A DNA stretch of 35,230 nucleotides, from positions 1 to 35,230 of the forward strand of contig JADHUV010000026.1 of the NCBI GenBank assembly GCA_016784355.1, in the 5' to 3' direction. Numbering within the stretch: the stretch's first letter is position 1; each line of letters opens with the position of its first letter. The position numbers were made by a program, and so were the translations under genes. The notes below the pieces were generated by a model, which did not search any database, was not told where the DNA came from, and worked only from the letters and a program-made list of their open reading frames with translations. Below, piece by piece: positions 25,564 through 34,067 of the stretch. The DNA is from Nitrospira sp. (GTDB lineage: Bacteria; Nitrospirota; Thermodesulfovibrionia; UBA6902).

Positions 25564-25680
25564 TTAATAATGCTCCTTTACTGTACAGTGAAAAATCAGT
25601 ATTTCAATCACCGTTTTCTGACAGATATATATATATCGGCTTTCAATTATAGTTCTTTAGCGTATATATATAAATGGTTT

Positions 25681-26460
25681 TCAAAGCTTGATCTGATGAT
25701 ACGCGGTGAAGGAAAGCTGTCTGACTATGTGCAGTGCAAGAATCGCTGAAAATGCGGTCGATCCCACAAGCAGCAGCATGATCACAATCTGATATTTAAT
25801 CGCAATCATAGGATCAATCCCGGCAAGCATCTGTCCGGTCATCATTCCCGGAATAGAAACGATCCCGACCGACATCATTGCATTAATTGAGGGAATCATT
25901 CCTGCCCTCAGGGCCTCCCTGAAATTTATAGCTGTGCTTTCGGAAGGAGTTCCCCCAAGTGCAAGGTATTGTTCTATTTTGAACCGGTCTTTTTTAATCC
26001 CTTCAAACCAGTTATCAATAGATATCGAGAGGGCATTCATGGAGTTGCCGATAATCATGCCTCCAATGGGTATGAAATAAACCGGCATATACCAGGGTTC
26101 AACCTGGATAATGACTGTCATGATAAATATATTGATGATCATGTAGCTTAGGAACATTGATCCTATAACAGGAATGAAATATGGGATTTTACTCTCCCTG
26201 ACCCGGCCGGTAATGATGCGTGCCGCAAAATAAATCATGAGCGAAAATATAATTATTACAAGCACAGGATTATTAAGGTCAAATACGAATTTAAGTACAT
26301 ACCCCAGAAGAATAAGCTGAAGAAAAGTTCTGATTGTCCCAACGAATAGTTCTTTCTCGATTTTTAGCTTCAATATAACGGAACATATGCCGGTCAAAAG
26401 CACTAGCAGTGTTGTCAATGCAATATGAGACCAGGATATATCGAGAATTTCAGTTGTCAT
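25681..26460 (-). CDS. FetB/YbbM-type ABC transporter permease
   Basis: A 259-residue membrane protein of the UPF0014 family, whose E. coli member FetB (YbbM) is the permease of an iron exporter. About seven membrane segments; the family marks are GGMIIGNSMNALSISIDNWFEGIKKDRFKIEQYLALGGTPSESTA (near residue 130-175) and VSIPGMMTGQMLAGIDP near residue 205. Its start directly follows the stop of the ATPase gene (no gap). Substrate specificity could differ from iron. The gap downstream to the GGDEF gene has only AT-repeat DNA. Confidence 0.9.
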   Translation of the reverse strand: MTTEILDISWSHIALTTLLVLLTGICSVILKLKIEKELFVGTIRTFLQLILLGYVLKFVFDLNNPVLVIIIFSLMIYFAARIITGRVRESKIPYFIPVIGSMFLSYMIINIFIMTVIIQVEPWYMPVYFIPIGGMIIGNSMNALSISIDNWFEGIKKDRFKIEQYLALGGTPSESTAINFREALRAGMIPSINAMMSVGIVSIPGMMTGQMLAGIDPMIAIKYQIVIMLLLVGSTAFSAILALHIVRQLSFTAYHQIKL

Positions 26461-27126
26461 TTATCCCGCCTCATGCAATCGTCCGTTATTTATCCGGCAG
26501 ATTTTTATATTGCTGCTGTTAGTCATTGTGCTGCTGTGGCTTGCCATTAATACTGTTATCCCCCGGGATACCCTTAGATCCATAATGGTCTGTTCAATAA
26601 GTTTGCGATTTTTCTGATCCAATGCTGAACCCGGCTCATCAAGCAAAAGGACCTCAGGTTGAAGCATGAGGGTCCTTATAAGTGCCAGTCGCTGCGCCTG
26701 TCCCGCTGAAAGCTTATGGGCATCATGGTTCAGAGGAAAACTTATTTTTAAAAGAGAAAGCCATTTTCGGGCCTCTTCCTGAAGGTATTTCTTGGTTTTA
26801 TTGATGTGAAAGCTGAAAGGAAATCTAATATTATCCTCAATCGTTCCATTAATAATTACCGGAGTCTGCGGCAGATATATAACGGTACTTCTAAGTTGCT
26901 CAATACTATAGCTCTGAAGATCATGGCCCTTGTAGATAATACTGCCGGGTGAAAGTTCCAGCGACCTGTTTAGAAGTTTTAACAGAGTGCTTTTGCCTGA
27001 TCCTGACTCCCCGTTTAATAAAATCAGATCACCCTGTCTGACAATAAGGCTGACTTCCCTTAGAACCTCAGGTCCTTCAGGATATGCATAAGAGATATTG
27101 TTGAGTTCAAAGGCGTGGTCTGCCAT
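26461..27126 (-). CDS. FetA/YbbL-type ABC transporter ATP-binding protein
   Basis: A 221-residue ABC ATPase. Walker A is NGESGSGKST near residue 38, the Q-loop is in VIYLPQTPVIINGTIEDNIRF near residue 85, the signature is LSAGQAQRLALIRTLM (Ala in place of the usual second Gly), Walker B is LLLDEPGSALDQKN and the H-loop is MASHSSTM. It is the partner of the FetB-type permease directly downstream. Together they probably export or handle iron, by analogy with E. coli FetAB. Twenty nt upstream is the small GspE-N-like gene, which may share the transcript. Confidence 0.9.
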   Translation of the reverse strand: MADHAFELNNISYAYPEGPEVLREVSLIVRQGDLILLNGESGSGKSTLLKLLNRSLELSPGSIIYKGHDLQSYSIEQLRSTVIYLPQTPVIINGTIEDNIRFPFSFHINKTKKYLQEEARKWLSLLKISFPLNHDAHKLSAGQAQRLALIRTLMLQPEVLLLDEPGSALDQKNRKLIEQTIMDLRVSRGITVLMASHSSTMTNSSNIKICRINNGRLHEAG

Positions 27127-27146
27127 AAATCAAGTTGAACTTGGGT

Positions 27147-27377
27147 TTATTTGTTGAGATAGACTTTATCTAATACCTTCAGGACATCTTCGGGCGTGAT
27201 CCAGCCATTTTCCATCATTATCTTGCCGATCAACCTGTGCGTCCTGTTGTTTATATTGTCTTCAACCTGCTGTGCAAGGGCCTCCTTGACCTGTTGAATC
27301 GTTGCCAGTCCCATCTCAACAGCGGTCTGTCCAAAGCGGTTTCCGTGAATTTCTGTTTTTTTTATGTCATCAGCCAT
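27147..27377 (-). CDS. small protein with GspE-N-like helical domain
   Basis: A 76-residue cytoplasmic protein. Its core, RFGQTAVEMGLATIQQVKEALAQQ followed by RLIGKIMMENGWITPEDVLKVL, repeats the G-x-L/x-MG pattern of the GspE/PilB N-terminal domain, which in several proteins binds c-di-GMP or partner proteins. Its closeness to the PilZ-like gene upstream and a diguanylate cyclase downstream makes a c-di-GMP-linked role plausible, but that is inference. GGAG lies upstream of the ATG. Confidence 0.72.
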   Translation of the reverse strand: MADDIKKTEIHGNRFGQTAVEMGLATIQQVKEALAQQVEDNINNRTHRLIGKIMMENGWITPEDVLKVLDKVYLNK

Positions 27378-27407
27378 TTAGTAAGCTCCTGTACGAATAG
27401 AGGGTTG

Positions 27408-27988
27408 TTATTCCAGACCTGAGAGATTGTCACTTATATTATCCATTGCTGTGATAATCGATGTGGTATCAAGTGCTACTTTTACAATTTCATTCCAGCC
27501 CTCTGAATAGATCTCTACGCCATATCTGTATAGCCCGTTATCAATTTCATGCTGTTTCATTAGATCTTTCAGTTTATCATCATCCATATCGCACTTCAAG
27601 GCCGTCATTAGCTCATATTTTTCTGAAAGCGTATCTTTGCTGCGTATGAGGGTTAATATTCGATCCTTACTCGTTTTATTTAATTGTTTAGCATCAAATA
27701 ATTGCTCGCACTTTTGGTACAACACAGAATTAATAATTAATTCCATGAGGTCATCTTTATTTAATTTTGAACAGCACCAGACAATATTTCCCTTAAATTC
27801 AATTACTCCTTTTTTAAAATATGCCTCGGTTTGTTCGAGCTTTTCAAGAGAGAAAAAGTTGAAACCGATTTCGTTCCAGTCAAGGGCCTTAATGGCTGCC
27901 CATACATTATTATGCCGGAGTCTGACCCCGATGTAGATATGATTGTATCTTTTCTTATCTCTTGAAACTTGCGATTTGATGATTTCAT
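27408..27988 (-). pseudogene. PilZ-like domain gene with a frameshift near its start
   Basis: A 61-codon frame starts at ATG 27988 with an AAGGAG ribosome site but runs out of similarity after about 12 codons. The -1 frame is open from there to 27408, and joining the two at the four-A run (positions 27950-27953 on this strand) gives MKSSNRKFQEIRKRYNHI followed by YIGVRLRHNNVWAAIKALDW and NEIGFNFF, which looks like a PilZ-type beta barrel start (charged RKR-Y motif, then DWNEIG in place of DxSxxG). The C-terminal 110 residues are helical. The shift could be a sequencing error, a real mutation, or programmed -1 slippage on AAA. Without an A inserted, no standard start codon exists in the long frame before residue 100. 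The PilZ assignment is tentative. Confidence 0.6.
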
Positions 27989-28149
27989 CTCCTTACCTGT
28001 TTATATATAAATAATCGGCCAGCGCTATTAAAATCTGAAGTTTTAAGCATTGCTGCGATTGAAGTTTAGTGTACCGGAGTGGTTGCTGCCAGTAAAGACC
28101 TCCGTAATATGATTCAATACTCTTTTGGGGAGTAGGGTTTGCATATGGC

Positions 28150-28177
28150 TTGACGTAACTAAGTAGTATTATGTCAA
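28150..28177. promoter_or_regulatory. candidate operator upstream of the hybrid histidine kinase
   Basis: Arms TTGACGTAA (28150-28158) and TTATGTCAA (28169-28177) are inverted with one mismatch around a 10-nt centre, about 50 nt before the kinase start codon. The first arm contains a -35-like TTGACG. This suits a dimeric regulator site, or a start of a promoter whose -10 I could not place well. Confidence 0.4.
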
Positions 28178-28223
28178 AATAGGAATGGCTCATTATGAAT
28201 ATATATAAATTTAATCCATCAAT

Positions 28224-30803
28224 ATGAAGCGCTATGCTATTGTCGCTACTTTAATCTGGACTTCCTTGATAGCGGGTTTTTGCATCTGGAATATAAGCCG
28301 CGAGCAGGATCAGATCAGAGAACTGGCGATAAAGGAGGCCCGGGCGAACTTTAATAAGGATCTGGCCTTTCGCTACTGGGCAACTATGCATGGCGGTGTT
28401 TATGTAAAACCGGATAAGAGAACCCCCCCCAATCCATATCTCAAGCATCTCCCTGAGAGGGATGTTATAACAACAGATGGAAAACAGCTTACCTTGATGA
28501 ACCCGGCATATATGCTCAGGCAAGTGATGGATGAATATGCCAAGATGTATGGTATAACAGGACGCATAACGAGTCTTAAAGCGCTTAATCCTAACAATGC
28601 ACCTGATGAATGGGAGCGCAATGCGCTGTTGGAATTTGAGGACGGCGTGCAGGAGGTTACGGAGTTCACCATGATAGACAATGCTCCGTATTTGAGATTA
28701 ATGAGACCGCTTATTACGAAAAAAGGCTGTCTGAAGTGCCATTCTTTTCAAGGTTATGAGGTAGGTGATGTGCGCGGCGGCGTAGGTGTGGCTGTGCCTA
28801 TGACAGGATATTTCGTTCTCCAAAGAGAGGCAATTACAACCATGCTGTATACATATGGAGTTATATGGGCCATAGGATTTCTGAGTATTATACTGATACA
28901 CCGCAAATCAGAGCAGCAGTATGAGGAACGAAAGAAAGCAGAAAAAATGCTAATTGAAAGTGAAGGGCTTTTGCGTACATTAATTGATACTATCCCTGAT
29001 CTCATATGGCTAAAGGACACTGAAGGCCGTTATCTATCGTGCAATCAGCGTTTTGAAAAATTTTTCGGGGCAGCAGAGGAAGATATCGTAGGGAAGATAG
29101 ATTATGATTTTGTGGGTGAAGCACAGGCTGATTTATTCATAATGAATGACCGTCGGGCAATTGAGACTGCGACCCCGGTTGTAAATGAAGAGTGGATCAC
29201 TTTTGCTGATGATGGTCATCGGGAACTTCTGGAGACGATAAAAACCTCTATGAAAGATTCATCTGGCAGGATTATAGGGGTCCTTGGAATAGGCCGTGAC
29301 ATAACTGCCCGAAAAAAAGCTGAAGAACAGATCAGTATGCTCAGCCGTATTGCCGAGCAGGTATATGATTCAGTCATTACAGTAGATCTTGATCATCGTA
29401 TTTCCTATGTCAATGATGCCTTTCAGAAACTTTATGGATACGTTCCTGAAGAGGTGTATGGTGAATCTCCGGATATGCTTAACCTTGAAACCGGCTGTAG
29501 CGATTTTTGGAACATGCTTGAAAAGACAGGGATATGGAACGGCGAGATTGAGAATCGTAAAAAGGACGGCAGTGTTTTTTGCTGTGAGCAGACTGTATTT
29601 CCGATACTTAGTGATACGGGCGCGGTATTATCATATGCAATAATCCAGCGCGATATTACAGAACAGAAGAAACTCACTGATGAATTGCATAAGACTCAAA
29701 AACTCGAGTCGGTCGGGGTGCTGGCAGGAGGTATAGCTCACGATTTCAATAACCTGCTCGCTGCAATACTTAATAATCTTTTTATAATTAAGAGCCGTAC
29801 CGTCTCTGACAAAGTGATACAGGAAAGAGTGGATTCAGCGGAGAAGGCATCTATAAGGGCGCGGGACCTTACTCAACAGCTCCTCACTTTTTCCAGGGGA
29901 GGGGCACCTGTTAAAGAACTCAGCAATATCGGCAAATTAGTAAGAGAATCAGTAGAGCTTTCTCTAATGGGGGCGAATGTGAGAGCTGAACTGCATATTC
30001 CTGAAGATCTCCATAATGTTGATGTGGACAGGGGACAGATGAATCAGGTATTTAATAATATTATAATTAATGCCAAGCAGGCGATGCCTGATGGCGGTGT
30101 TATTCATATACGCTGTCAGAATATGAACATAGGGCTTCAAAATGTTATGGCGCTTGAGCCAGGTCTGTATATTCAGATAATCATCAAAGACAGTGGGACA
30201 GGGATTGCAGTGAAAGATATAAAAAAGATATTTGATCCATACTTTACAACTAAGGAGGAGGGCAGCGGCCTGGGTTTAGCTTCAGTATACTCGATTATAA
30301 AACGTCATAAGGGTAATATTACTGTGGAATCGGAGATCGGAAAAGGGACAGCATTTGTACTGTATATCCCTGCTACTATGAAGAAAATATCCGAGGATCC
30401 TGATCAGTTGAACTTAGAGATTCAAGGAGAAGGGAAGATCCTGATCATGGATGATGATGAGTTTGTCAGGGAGTCTCTAGGGGAGATGCTTAAGATCTTG
30501 CATTACACCCCAATATATGCTAAAAACGGAAGTGAAGCCATAGCTGCATATAAAGAACTGTTAAGTAGTAACTCACCGGTAAAGGCTATTGTGATGGATC
30601 TCACAATACCGGGTGCCATGGGGGGCAGAGAGGCTATACAGGAACTTTTGAAAATTGATGCTGATGTCAGGGCTATTGTATCGAGCGGTTACTCTTATGA
30701 TGAGGTAATATCTAATTACAGTGAGTATGGTTTCAGAGCGGTCCTACGTAAGCCCTTTAAAGGGCTGGATGATCTTGGGAAAGTCCTTAAATCAGTGATT
30801 TAA
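28224..30803 (+). CDS. hybrid sensor histidine kinase with CxxCH (Tll0287-like, DUF3365) sensor domain
   Basis: An 859-residue membrane kinase. Residues 5-20 and 214-231 are transmembrane and flank a periplasmic DUF3365/Tll0287-like domain with CLKCH near residues 169-173, a c-type heme-binding motif, so heme or gas/redox sensing is likely. Two PAS domains follow (about 250-360 and 375-480), then HisKA (GGIAHDFNNLL, His about 506), HATPase with NNIIINAKQAMPDGG, DSGTGI and GSGLGLAS, and a C-terminal receiver domain with phospho-acceptor Asp near 792 in IVMDLTIPGAMGG. All catalytic elements are intact. No response regulator or output gene lies beside it; the phosphate must pass to one elsewhere. 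No ribosome site is obvious. Confidence 0.93.
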   Translation: MKRYAIVATLIWTSLIAGFCIWNISREQDQIRELAIKEARANFNKDLAFRYWATMHGGVYVKPDKRTPPNPYLKHLPERDVITTDGKQLTLMNPAYMLRQVMDEYAKMYGITGRITSLKALNPNNAPDEWERNALLEFEDGVQEVTEFTMIDNAPYLRLMRPLITKKGCLKCHSFQGYEVGDVRGGVGVAVPMTGYFVLQREAITTMLYTYGVIWAIGFLSIILIHRKSEQQYEERKKAEKMLIESEGLLRTLIDTIPDLIWLKDTEGRYLSCNQRFEKFFGAAEEDIVGKIDYDFVGEAQADLFIMNDRRAIETATPVVNEEWITFADDGHRELLETIKTSMKDSSGRIIGVLGIGRDITARKKAEEQISMLSRIAEQVYDSVITVDLDHRISYVNDAFQKLYGYVPEEVYGESPDMLNLETGCSDFWNMLEKTGIWNGEIENRKKDGSVFCCEQTVFPILSDTGAVLSYAIIQRDITEQKKLTDELHKTQKLESVGVLAGGIAHDFNNLLAAILNNLFIIKSRTVSDKVIQERVDSAEKASIRARDLTQQLLTFSRGGAPVKELSNIGKLVRESVELSLMGANVRAELHIPEDLHNVDVDRGQMNQVFNNIIINAKQAMPDGGVIHIRCQNMNIGLQNVMALEPGLYIQIIIKDSGTGIAVKDIKKIFDPYFTTKEEGSGLGLASVYSIIKRHKGNITVESEIGKGTAFVLYIPATMKKISEDPDQLNLEIQGEGKILIMDDDEFVRESLGEMLKILHYTPIYAKNGSEAIAAYKELLSSNSPVKAIVMDLTIPGAMGGREAIQELLKIDADVRAIVSSGYSYDEVISNYSEYGFRAVLRKPFKGLDDLGKVLKSVI

Positions 30804-30928
30804 GGTTTAGGGCAATCGCGAAATAGTACTGTATTAGTTTATAATTGTTATCAGGCACATTCAGCATACGTCATATATCACTGTCAGTTATGTATGGTAA
30901 ATAAAAAGCAGGGAACGGGGTGGGGGCT

Positions 30929-31177
30929 ATGTTAATTGTAGATAATGACTTAATTATGAAGGCAACAGAGTGTCAGCATGATCATGAGTGTCAGAAAAAG
31001 GACTTTAACTCGATCATGTGTATGAACTCCTGCGAGGTTGAAAACACTGTTCAAGAACTTTTGTTTGTCAAAGAAAAACTAAGAAATTATTATTGTTCAT
31101 ATAAGATCCCCTTTGGCTACTCTTTTTACTGTAAGTGTCCTGTAAGAAATGAGATTTATCGGAAATATCAAATTTAG
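30929..31177 (+). CDS. small cysteine-rich protein of unknown function
   Basis: An 82-residue protein with eight Cys: one in ATEC, one in HEC, two in the middle (MCMNSCEVEN), and three near the end (YYCSYKIPFGYSFYCKCPVRNEIY). I know no named function. The regular Cys spacing and FGYSFYCKCP near the C terminus look conserved, as for a metal-binding or iron-sulfur protein. Start at ATG 30929 with GGGGTGGGGG upstream; a GTG start at 30920 would add three residues. It has no signal peptide, so it is presumably cytoplasmic. It follows the hybrid kinase by 125 nt and may share its transcript. Confidence 0.62.
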   Translation: MLIVDNDLIMKATECQHDHECQKKDFNSIMCMNSCEVENTVQELLFVKEKLRNYYCSYKIPFGYSFYCKCPVRNEIYRKYQI

Positions 31178-31260
31178 ATATTTAAGACAGACTTTATCAA
31201 GTAAAACCTGCTCAATCCCACCACTTTAAGTCGCTTGGATATGTTGCGAAATTAATAATA

Positions 31261-31294
31261 TTACATGATTATGTAACATTTGCTATAATGTAAC
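31261..31294 (+). promoter_or_regulatory. candidate regulated promoter with three ATGTAA half-sites, before the RNase D-like gene
   Basis: TTACAT (31261-31266) and TATAAT (31284-31289) are 17 nt apart, giving a fair sigma70-type promoter. The same stretch holds TTACAT-GATT-ATGTAA (31261-31276), a perfect inverted repeat, and a third ATGTAA (31288-31293) in direct orientation, 17 nt from the second. A repressor or activator dimer could act here. Confidence 0.5.
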
Positions 31295-31360
31295 GGTCTC
31301 TTTGAATAGCGCAGACATAGTTATGTTTAAATCTGATACACAACCAGAAAGGTACTACAG

Positions 31361-32227
31361 TTGAACTTTATAAAAATTCAGGACAAGACAGAACTCCTGT
31401 CCTATATGCAGAAGTTTGAGGAAAAAGGTCATCATGTAATTGCTCTTGATATAGAAGCTGAGTCTAACCTGCATGCCTACGGGGAGAGATTGTGCCTTGT
31501 GCAGATTTTTGATGGCGTTGATTGTGTACTTATTGATCCATTTAAGATTAGCAGTCGCAATTTAAAGGTCCTGTTTGAGAATAAAAATGTTCTAAAGGTC
31601 ATGTATGATGCCGGCAGTGATTCCTCCTTGCTGAAAAATGCTGCTAATATTGAGCTTCATTCGGTGCTGGATCTGCGGGTCGCTGTGGAATTACTTGATT
31701 ATTCCAAGAAGGATCTGCACTCTGTGGTATCTGCTGAACTCGGTATAGTTCTGGAGAATAAAAGGAAATACCAGAAATATAATTGGACCAAGCGTCCTTT
31801 GTCAGAGGATGCCTTGCAGTACGCGATGGATGACGTATTACATCTTCTTATCTTGAAGGATCTGATTATGGCCAAGCTCTATGCCCGGAAGTTATTGGAG
31901 CCATTTCTATTGAAGAACCTTCAGATTCAGACTAAGAATTATACAAGAGACCCTGAAGATAAATACAGAAAGATGCCTGGATATTCCAGACTGGATGAAG
32001 AAAAGAAGGATACTTTTAGAAAAGTTTTTGATGTGAGAGAAAAATTTGCAAAGCTTCACAATGTCCCGCCTCATAACCTTATACATAAAGGGGATGTAAT
32101 TAATATAGTTGATGATCCTTTATATATAGATCAGATAAGGTTTACCAGGAAGCTAAGAGGCGAGATGGTACAGGCGATTATAAGTGAGTTAAAGTCAGCG
32201 GTTAAAATTAGCGTGATACAGGCCTGA
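31361..32227 (+). CDS. ribonuclease D-like 3'-5' exonuclease (DEDDy)
   Basis: A 288-residue protein whose N-terminal domain (about 5-190) is a DEDDy exonuclease: Asp30 and Glu32 in LDIEAE, the second Asp in MYDAGSDSSLL, and Tyr154 to Asp158 in YAMDDVLHLL. The C-terminal part (about 205-285) with KVFDVREKFAKLHNVPPHNLIHKGD resembles an HRDC helical domain of RNase D. It probably trims RNA 3' ends, such as tRNA precursors. The start is TTG at 31361, with AGAAAGG upstream; the next in-frame ATG would remove the first strand. It has a regulated-looking promoter. Confidence 0.87.
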   Translation: MNFIKIQDKTELLSYMQKFEEKGHHVIALDIEAESNLHAYGERLCLVQIFDGVDCVLIDPFKISSRNLKVLFENKNVLKVMYDAGSDSSLLKNAANIELHSVLDLRVAVELLDYSKKDLHSVVSAELGIVLENKRKYQKYNWTKRPLSEDALQYAMDDVLHLLILKDLIMAKLYARKLLEPFLLKNLQIQTKNYTRDPEDKYRKMPGYSRLDEEKKDTFRKVFDVREKFAKLHNVPPHNLIHKGDVINIVDDPLYIDQIRFTRKLRGEMVQAIISELKSAVKISVIQA

Positions 32228-32255
32228 TATTAGCATCATCTTGAATCTTAACTGA

Positions 32256-33962
32256 ATGTATCTTCCCACTACAAAGAAAGAATTACGTCAATTAAGCTGG
32301 GACGCGGCTGATATAATCCTTATATCGGGTGATACCTATATTGATAGTCCGTATATCGGAATCGCCGTAATCGGTAAATATCTTACGAAGCTGGGTTTCA
32401 GGGTTGCGGTAATTGCGCAGCCTTCGCTTGATGATGCAGGGGATATCACACGTCTGGGAGAACCCGTTCTTTTCTGGGGCGTTTCAGGGGGCAGCGTTGA
32501 TTCGATGGTTGCCAATCATACCGCTTCGATGAAGAAACGAAGGAATGATGATTATACTCCAGGTGGAGAAAATAATCGCCGCCCTGACCGCGCCGTACTC
32601 GTATATACAAATCTCATAAGAAGACATTTTAAAAATACCAGACCGATTGTACTGGGAGGCATAGAGGCAAGCCTGCGCAGGATTGCTCATTATGATTTTT
32701 GGTCTAGCAAGATAAGGAAGTCGATCCTGTTTGATGCCAAAGCCGATTATCTTGTTTACGGCATGGGTGAAAAAACAATAGGGGAACTTGCGAAGACACT
32801 AAAGCAGGAAAAATCACCTGAAGATATACGAGGGCTATGTTATATATCATCTGAAAAGAAAGTAGACTCCCTTGAACTTCCTTCGTTTGATGAGGTTAAG
32901 GCAGATGACGGGGCCTTTGCCAGGATGTTTCAAATTTACTTTGATAACAGTGAGCCCGAGACAGCAAGAACATTAGTGCAGAGACACGGGGACAGGTTTC
33001 TGGTACAGAATCCTCCGGCACCAAGACCTGCAATCAGTGAACTGGATGAGATATATGATATGGAATTTGAAAGAAACGTCCATCCCTACTATCTGAGACA
33101 GGGCAAGGTAAAGGCCATGGAGACCATCGGCTTTTCAATAACAACACACAGGGGGTGTTTCGGTCAATGCAGTTACTGCTCTATATCCATGCATCAGGGA
33201 AGACAGGTTATATCCCGAAGTGAGAGATCTGTTTTAAGAGAGGCCGGGCAAATATCTTCGCTTGCAGGTTTTAAGGGCTATATTTCTGATGCCGGAGGCC
33301 CTACAGCCAATATGTACGGTATGCAGTGCGGAAACAAAAAAATATCAGGTACGTGCAAAAATAGAAAGTGCCTTTTCCCGAAAATATGCCAGCATCTGAA
33401 AATTAATCATAAAGGACATTCGATACTCTTAAATAAAATCAGCCGCTTGCCGAATGTTAAGAAAGTCTTTATAGCCTCAGGGATAAGGCACGATCTTATA
33501 CTGCATGACAAACAATACGGAGCCGAGTACCTGAAGCAGCTTACGGAGAAACATATTTCCGGTCAGATGAAAATAGCCCCTGAACATACAGAGGATAGAG
33601 TTCTGAAATTAATGGGCAAACCGGATAAGAAGTGCCTGTTGCAATTTAAGAAGCTCTTTGATGAGATGACAAAACGGGCAGGTAAAAAACAATTTCTGAC
33701 CTATTATATTATTGCCGCTCATCCGGGATGCACTGAAAGTGATATGCGCAGCCTTAAGGCTTTTGCGGACAGAGATTTAAAGGTGACTCCCGAACAGGTG
33801 CAGATATTTATCCCTCTGCCGTCCACCTGGTCAGCGGTTATGTATCACACGGGTCGTGATCCCTATTCAGGAGAAAAACTCTTTGTTGAAAAAGACAGGG
33901 GTAAAAGAGAACTTCAAAAAAAACTGATAGTCAGTGTTGAAAACAAGTATAAACGAAAGTGA
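32256..33962 (+). CDS. ygiQ: YgiQ family radical SAM protein
   Basis: A 568-residue radical SAM enzyme of the YgiQ (UPF0313) family. The cluster motif is C301-x3-C305-x2-C308 in HRGCFGQCSYCSISMHQGR, the N-terminal part (about 1-230) holds the B12-binding-like fold with LVYTNLIRRHFKNTRPIVLGGIEASLRRIAHYDFWS, and a second Cys group occurs near residue 350-370 (MQCGNKKISGTCKNRKCLFPKIC). The product is unknown for the family. It starts 28 nt after the RNase D-like gene and a hairpin follows its stop. Confidence 0.92.
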   Translation: MYLPTTKKELRQLSWDAADIILISGDTYIDSPYIGIAVIGKYLTKLGFRVAVIAQPSLDDAGDITRLGEPVLFWGVSGGSVDSMVANHTASMKKRRNDDYTPGGENNRRPDRAVLVYTNLIRRHFKNTRPIVLGGIEASLRRIAHYDFWSSKIRKSILFDAKADYLVYGMGEKTIGELAKTLKQEKSPEDIRGLCYISSEKKVDSLELPSFDEVKADDGAFARMFQIYFDNSEPETARTLVQRHGDRFLVQNPPAPRPAISELDEIYDMEFERNVHPYYLRQGKVKAMETIGFSITTHRGCFGQCSYCSISMHQGRQVISRSERSVLREAGQISSLAGFKGYISDAGGPTANMYGMQCGNKKISGTCKNRKCLFPKICQHLKINHKGHSILLNKISRLPNVKKVFIASGIRHDLILHDKQYGAEYLKQLTEKHISGQMKIAPEHTEDRVLKLMGKPDKKCLLQFKKLFDEMTKRAGKKQFLTYYIIAAHPGCTESDMRSLKAFADRDLKVTPEQVQIFIPLPSTWSAVMYHTGRDPYSGEKLFVEKDRGKRELQKKLIVSVENKYKRK

Positions 33963-33963
33963 T

Positions 33964-33995
33964 CTGTAATAACTCAGGGCTTATCTGAATTACAG
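33964..33995 (+). terminator. hairpin directly after the YgiQ-family gene
   Basis: CTGTAAT (33964-33970) pairs with ATTACAG (33989-33995), and inner TCAG (33974-33977) with CTGA (33985-33988). It starts two bases after the stop codon. There is no U-run, so it is a weak intrinsic terminator or a 3'-stabilising stem. Confidence 0.4.
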
Positions 33996-34067
33996 GTAAT
34001 GAGCTCACTAATTTTTATAGTAGTGTAAAATATATAACTATTTAATTAATGAGGCTTAATTATAATC

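Noticed and set aside
25620..25680. TA-repeat stretches near the GGDEF and FetB-type genes
   Set aside because: Short AT-alternating DNA without paired motifs; no promoter or repeat call is justified.
27993..28193. 66-codon minus-strand frame before the hybrid kinase
   Set aside because: It lacks a ribosome site and similarity, and overlaps the candidate operator; treated as chance.
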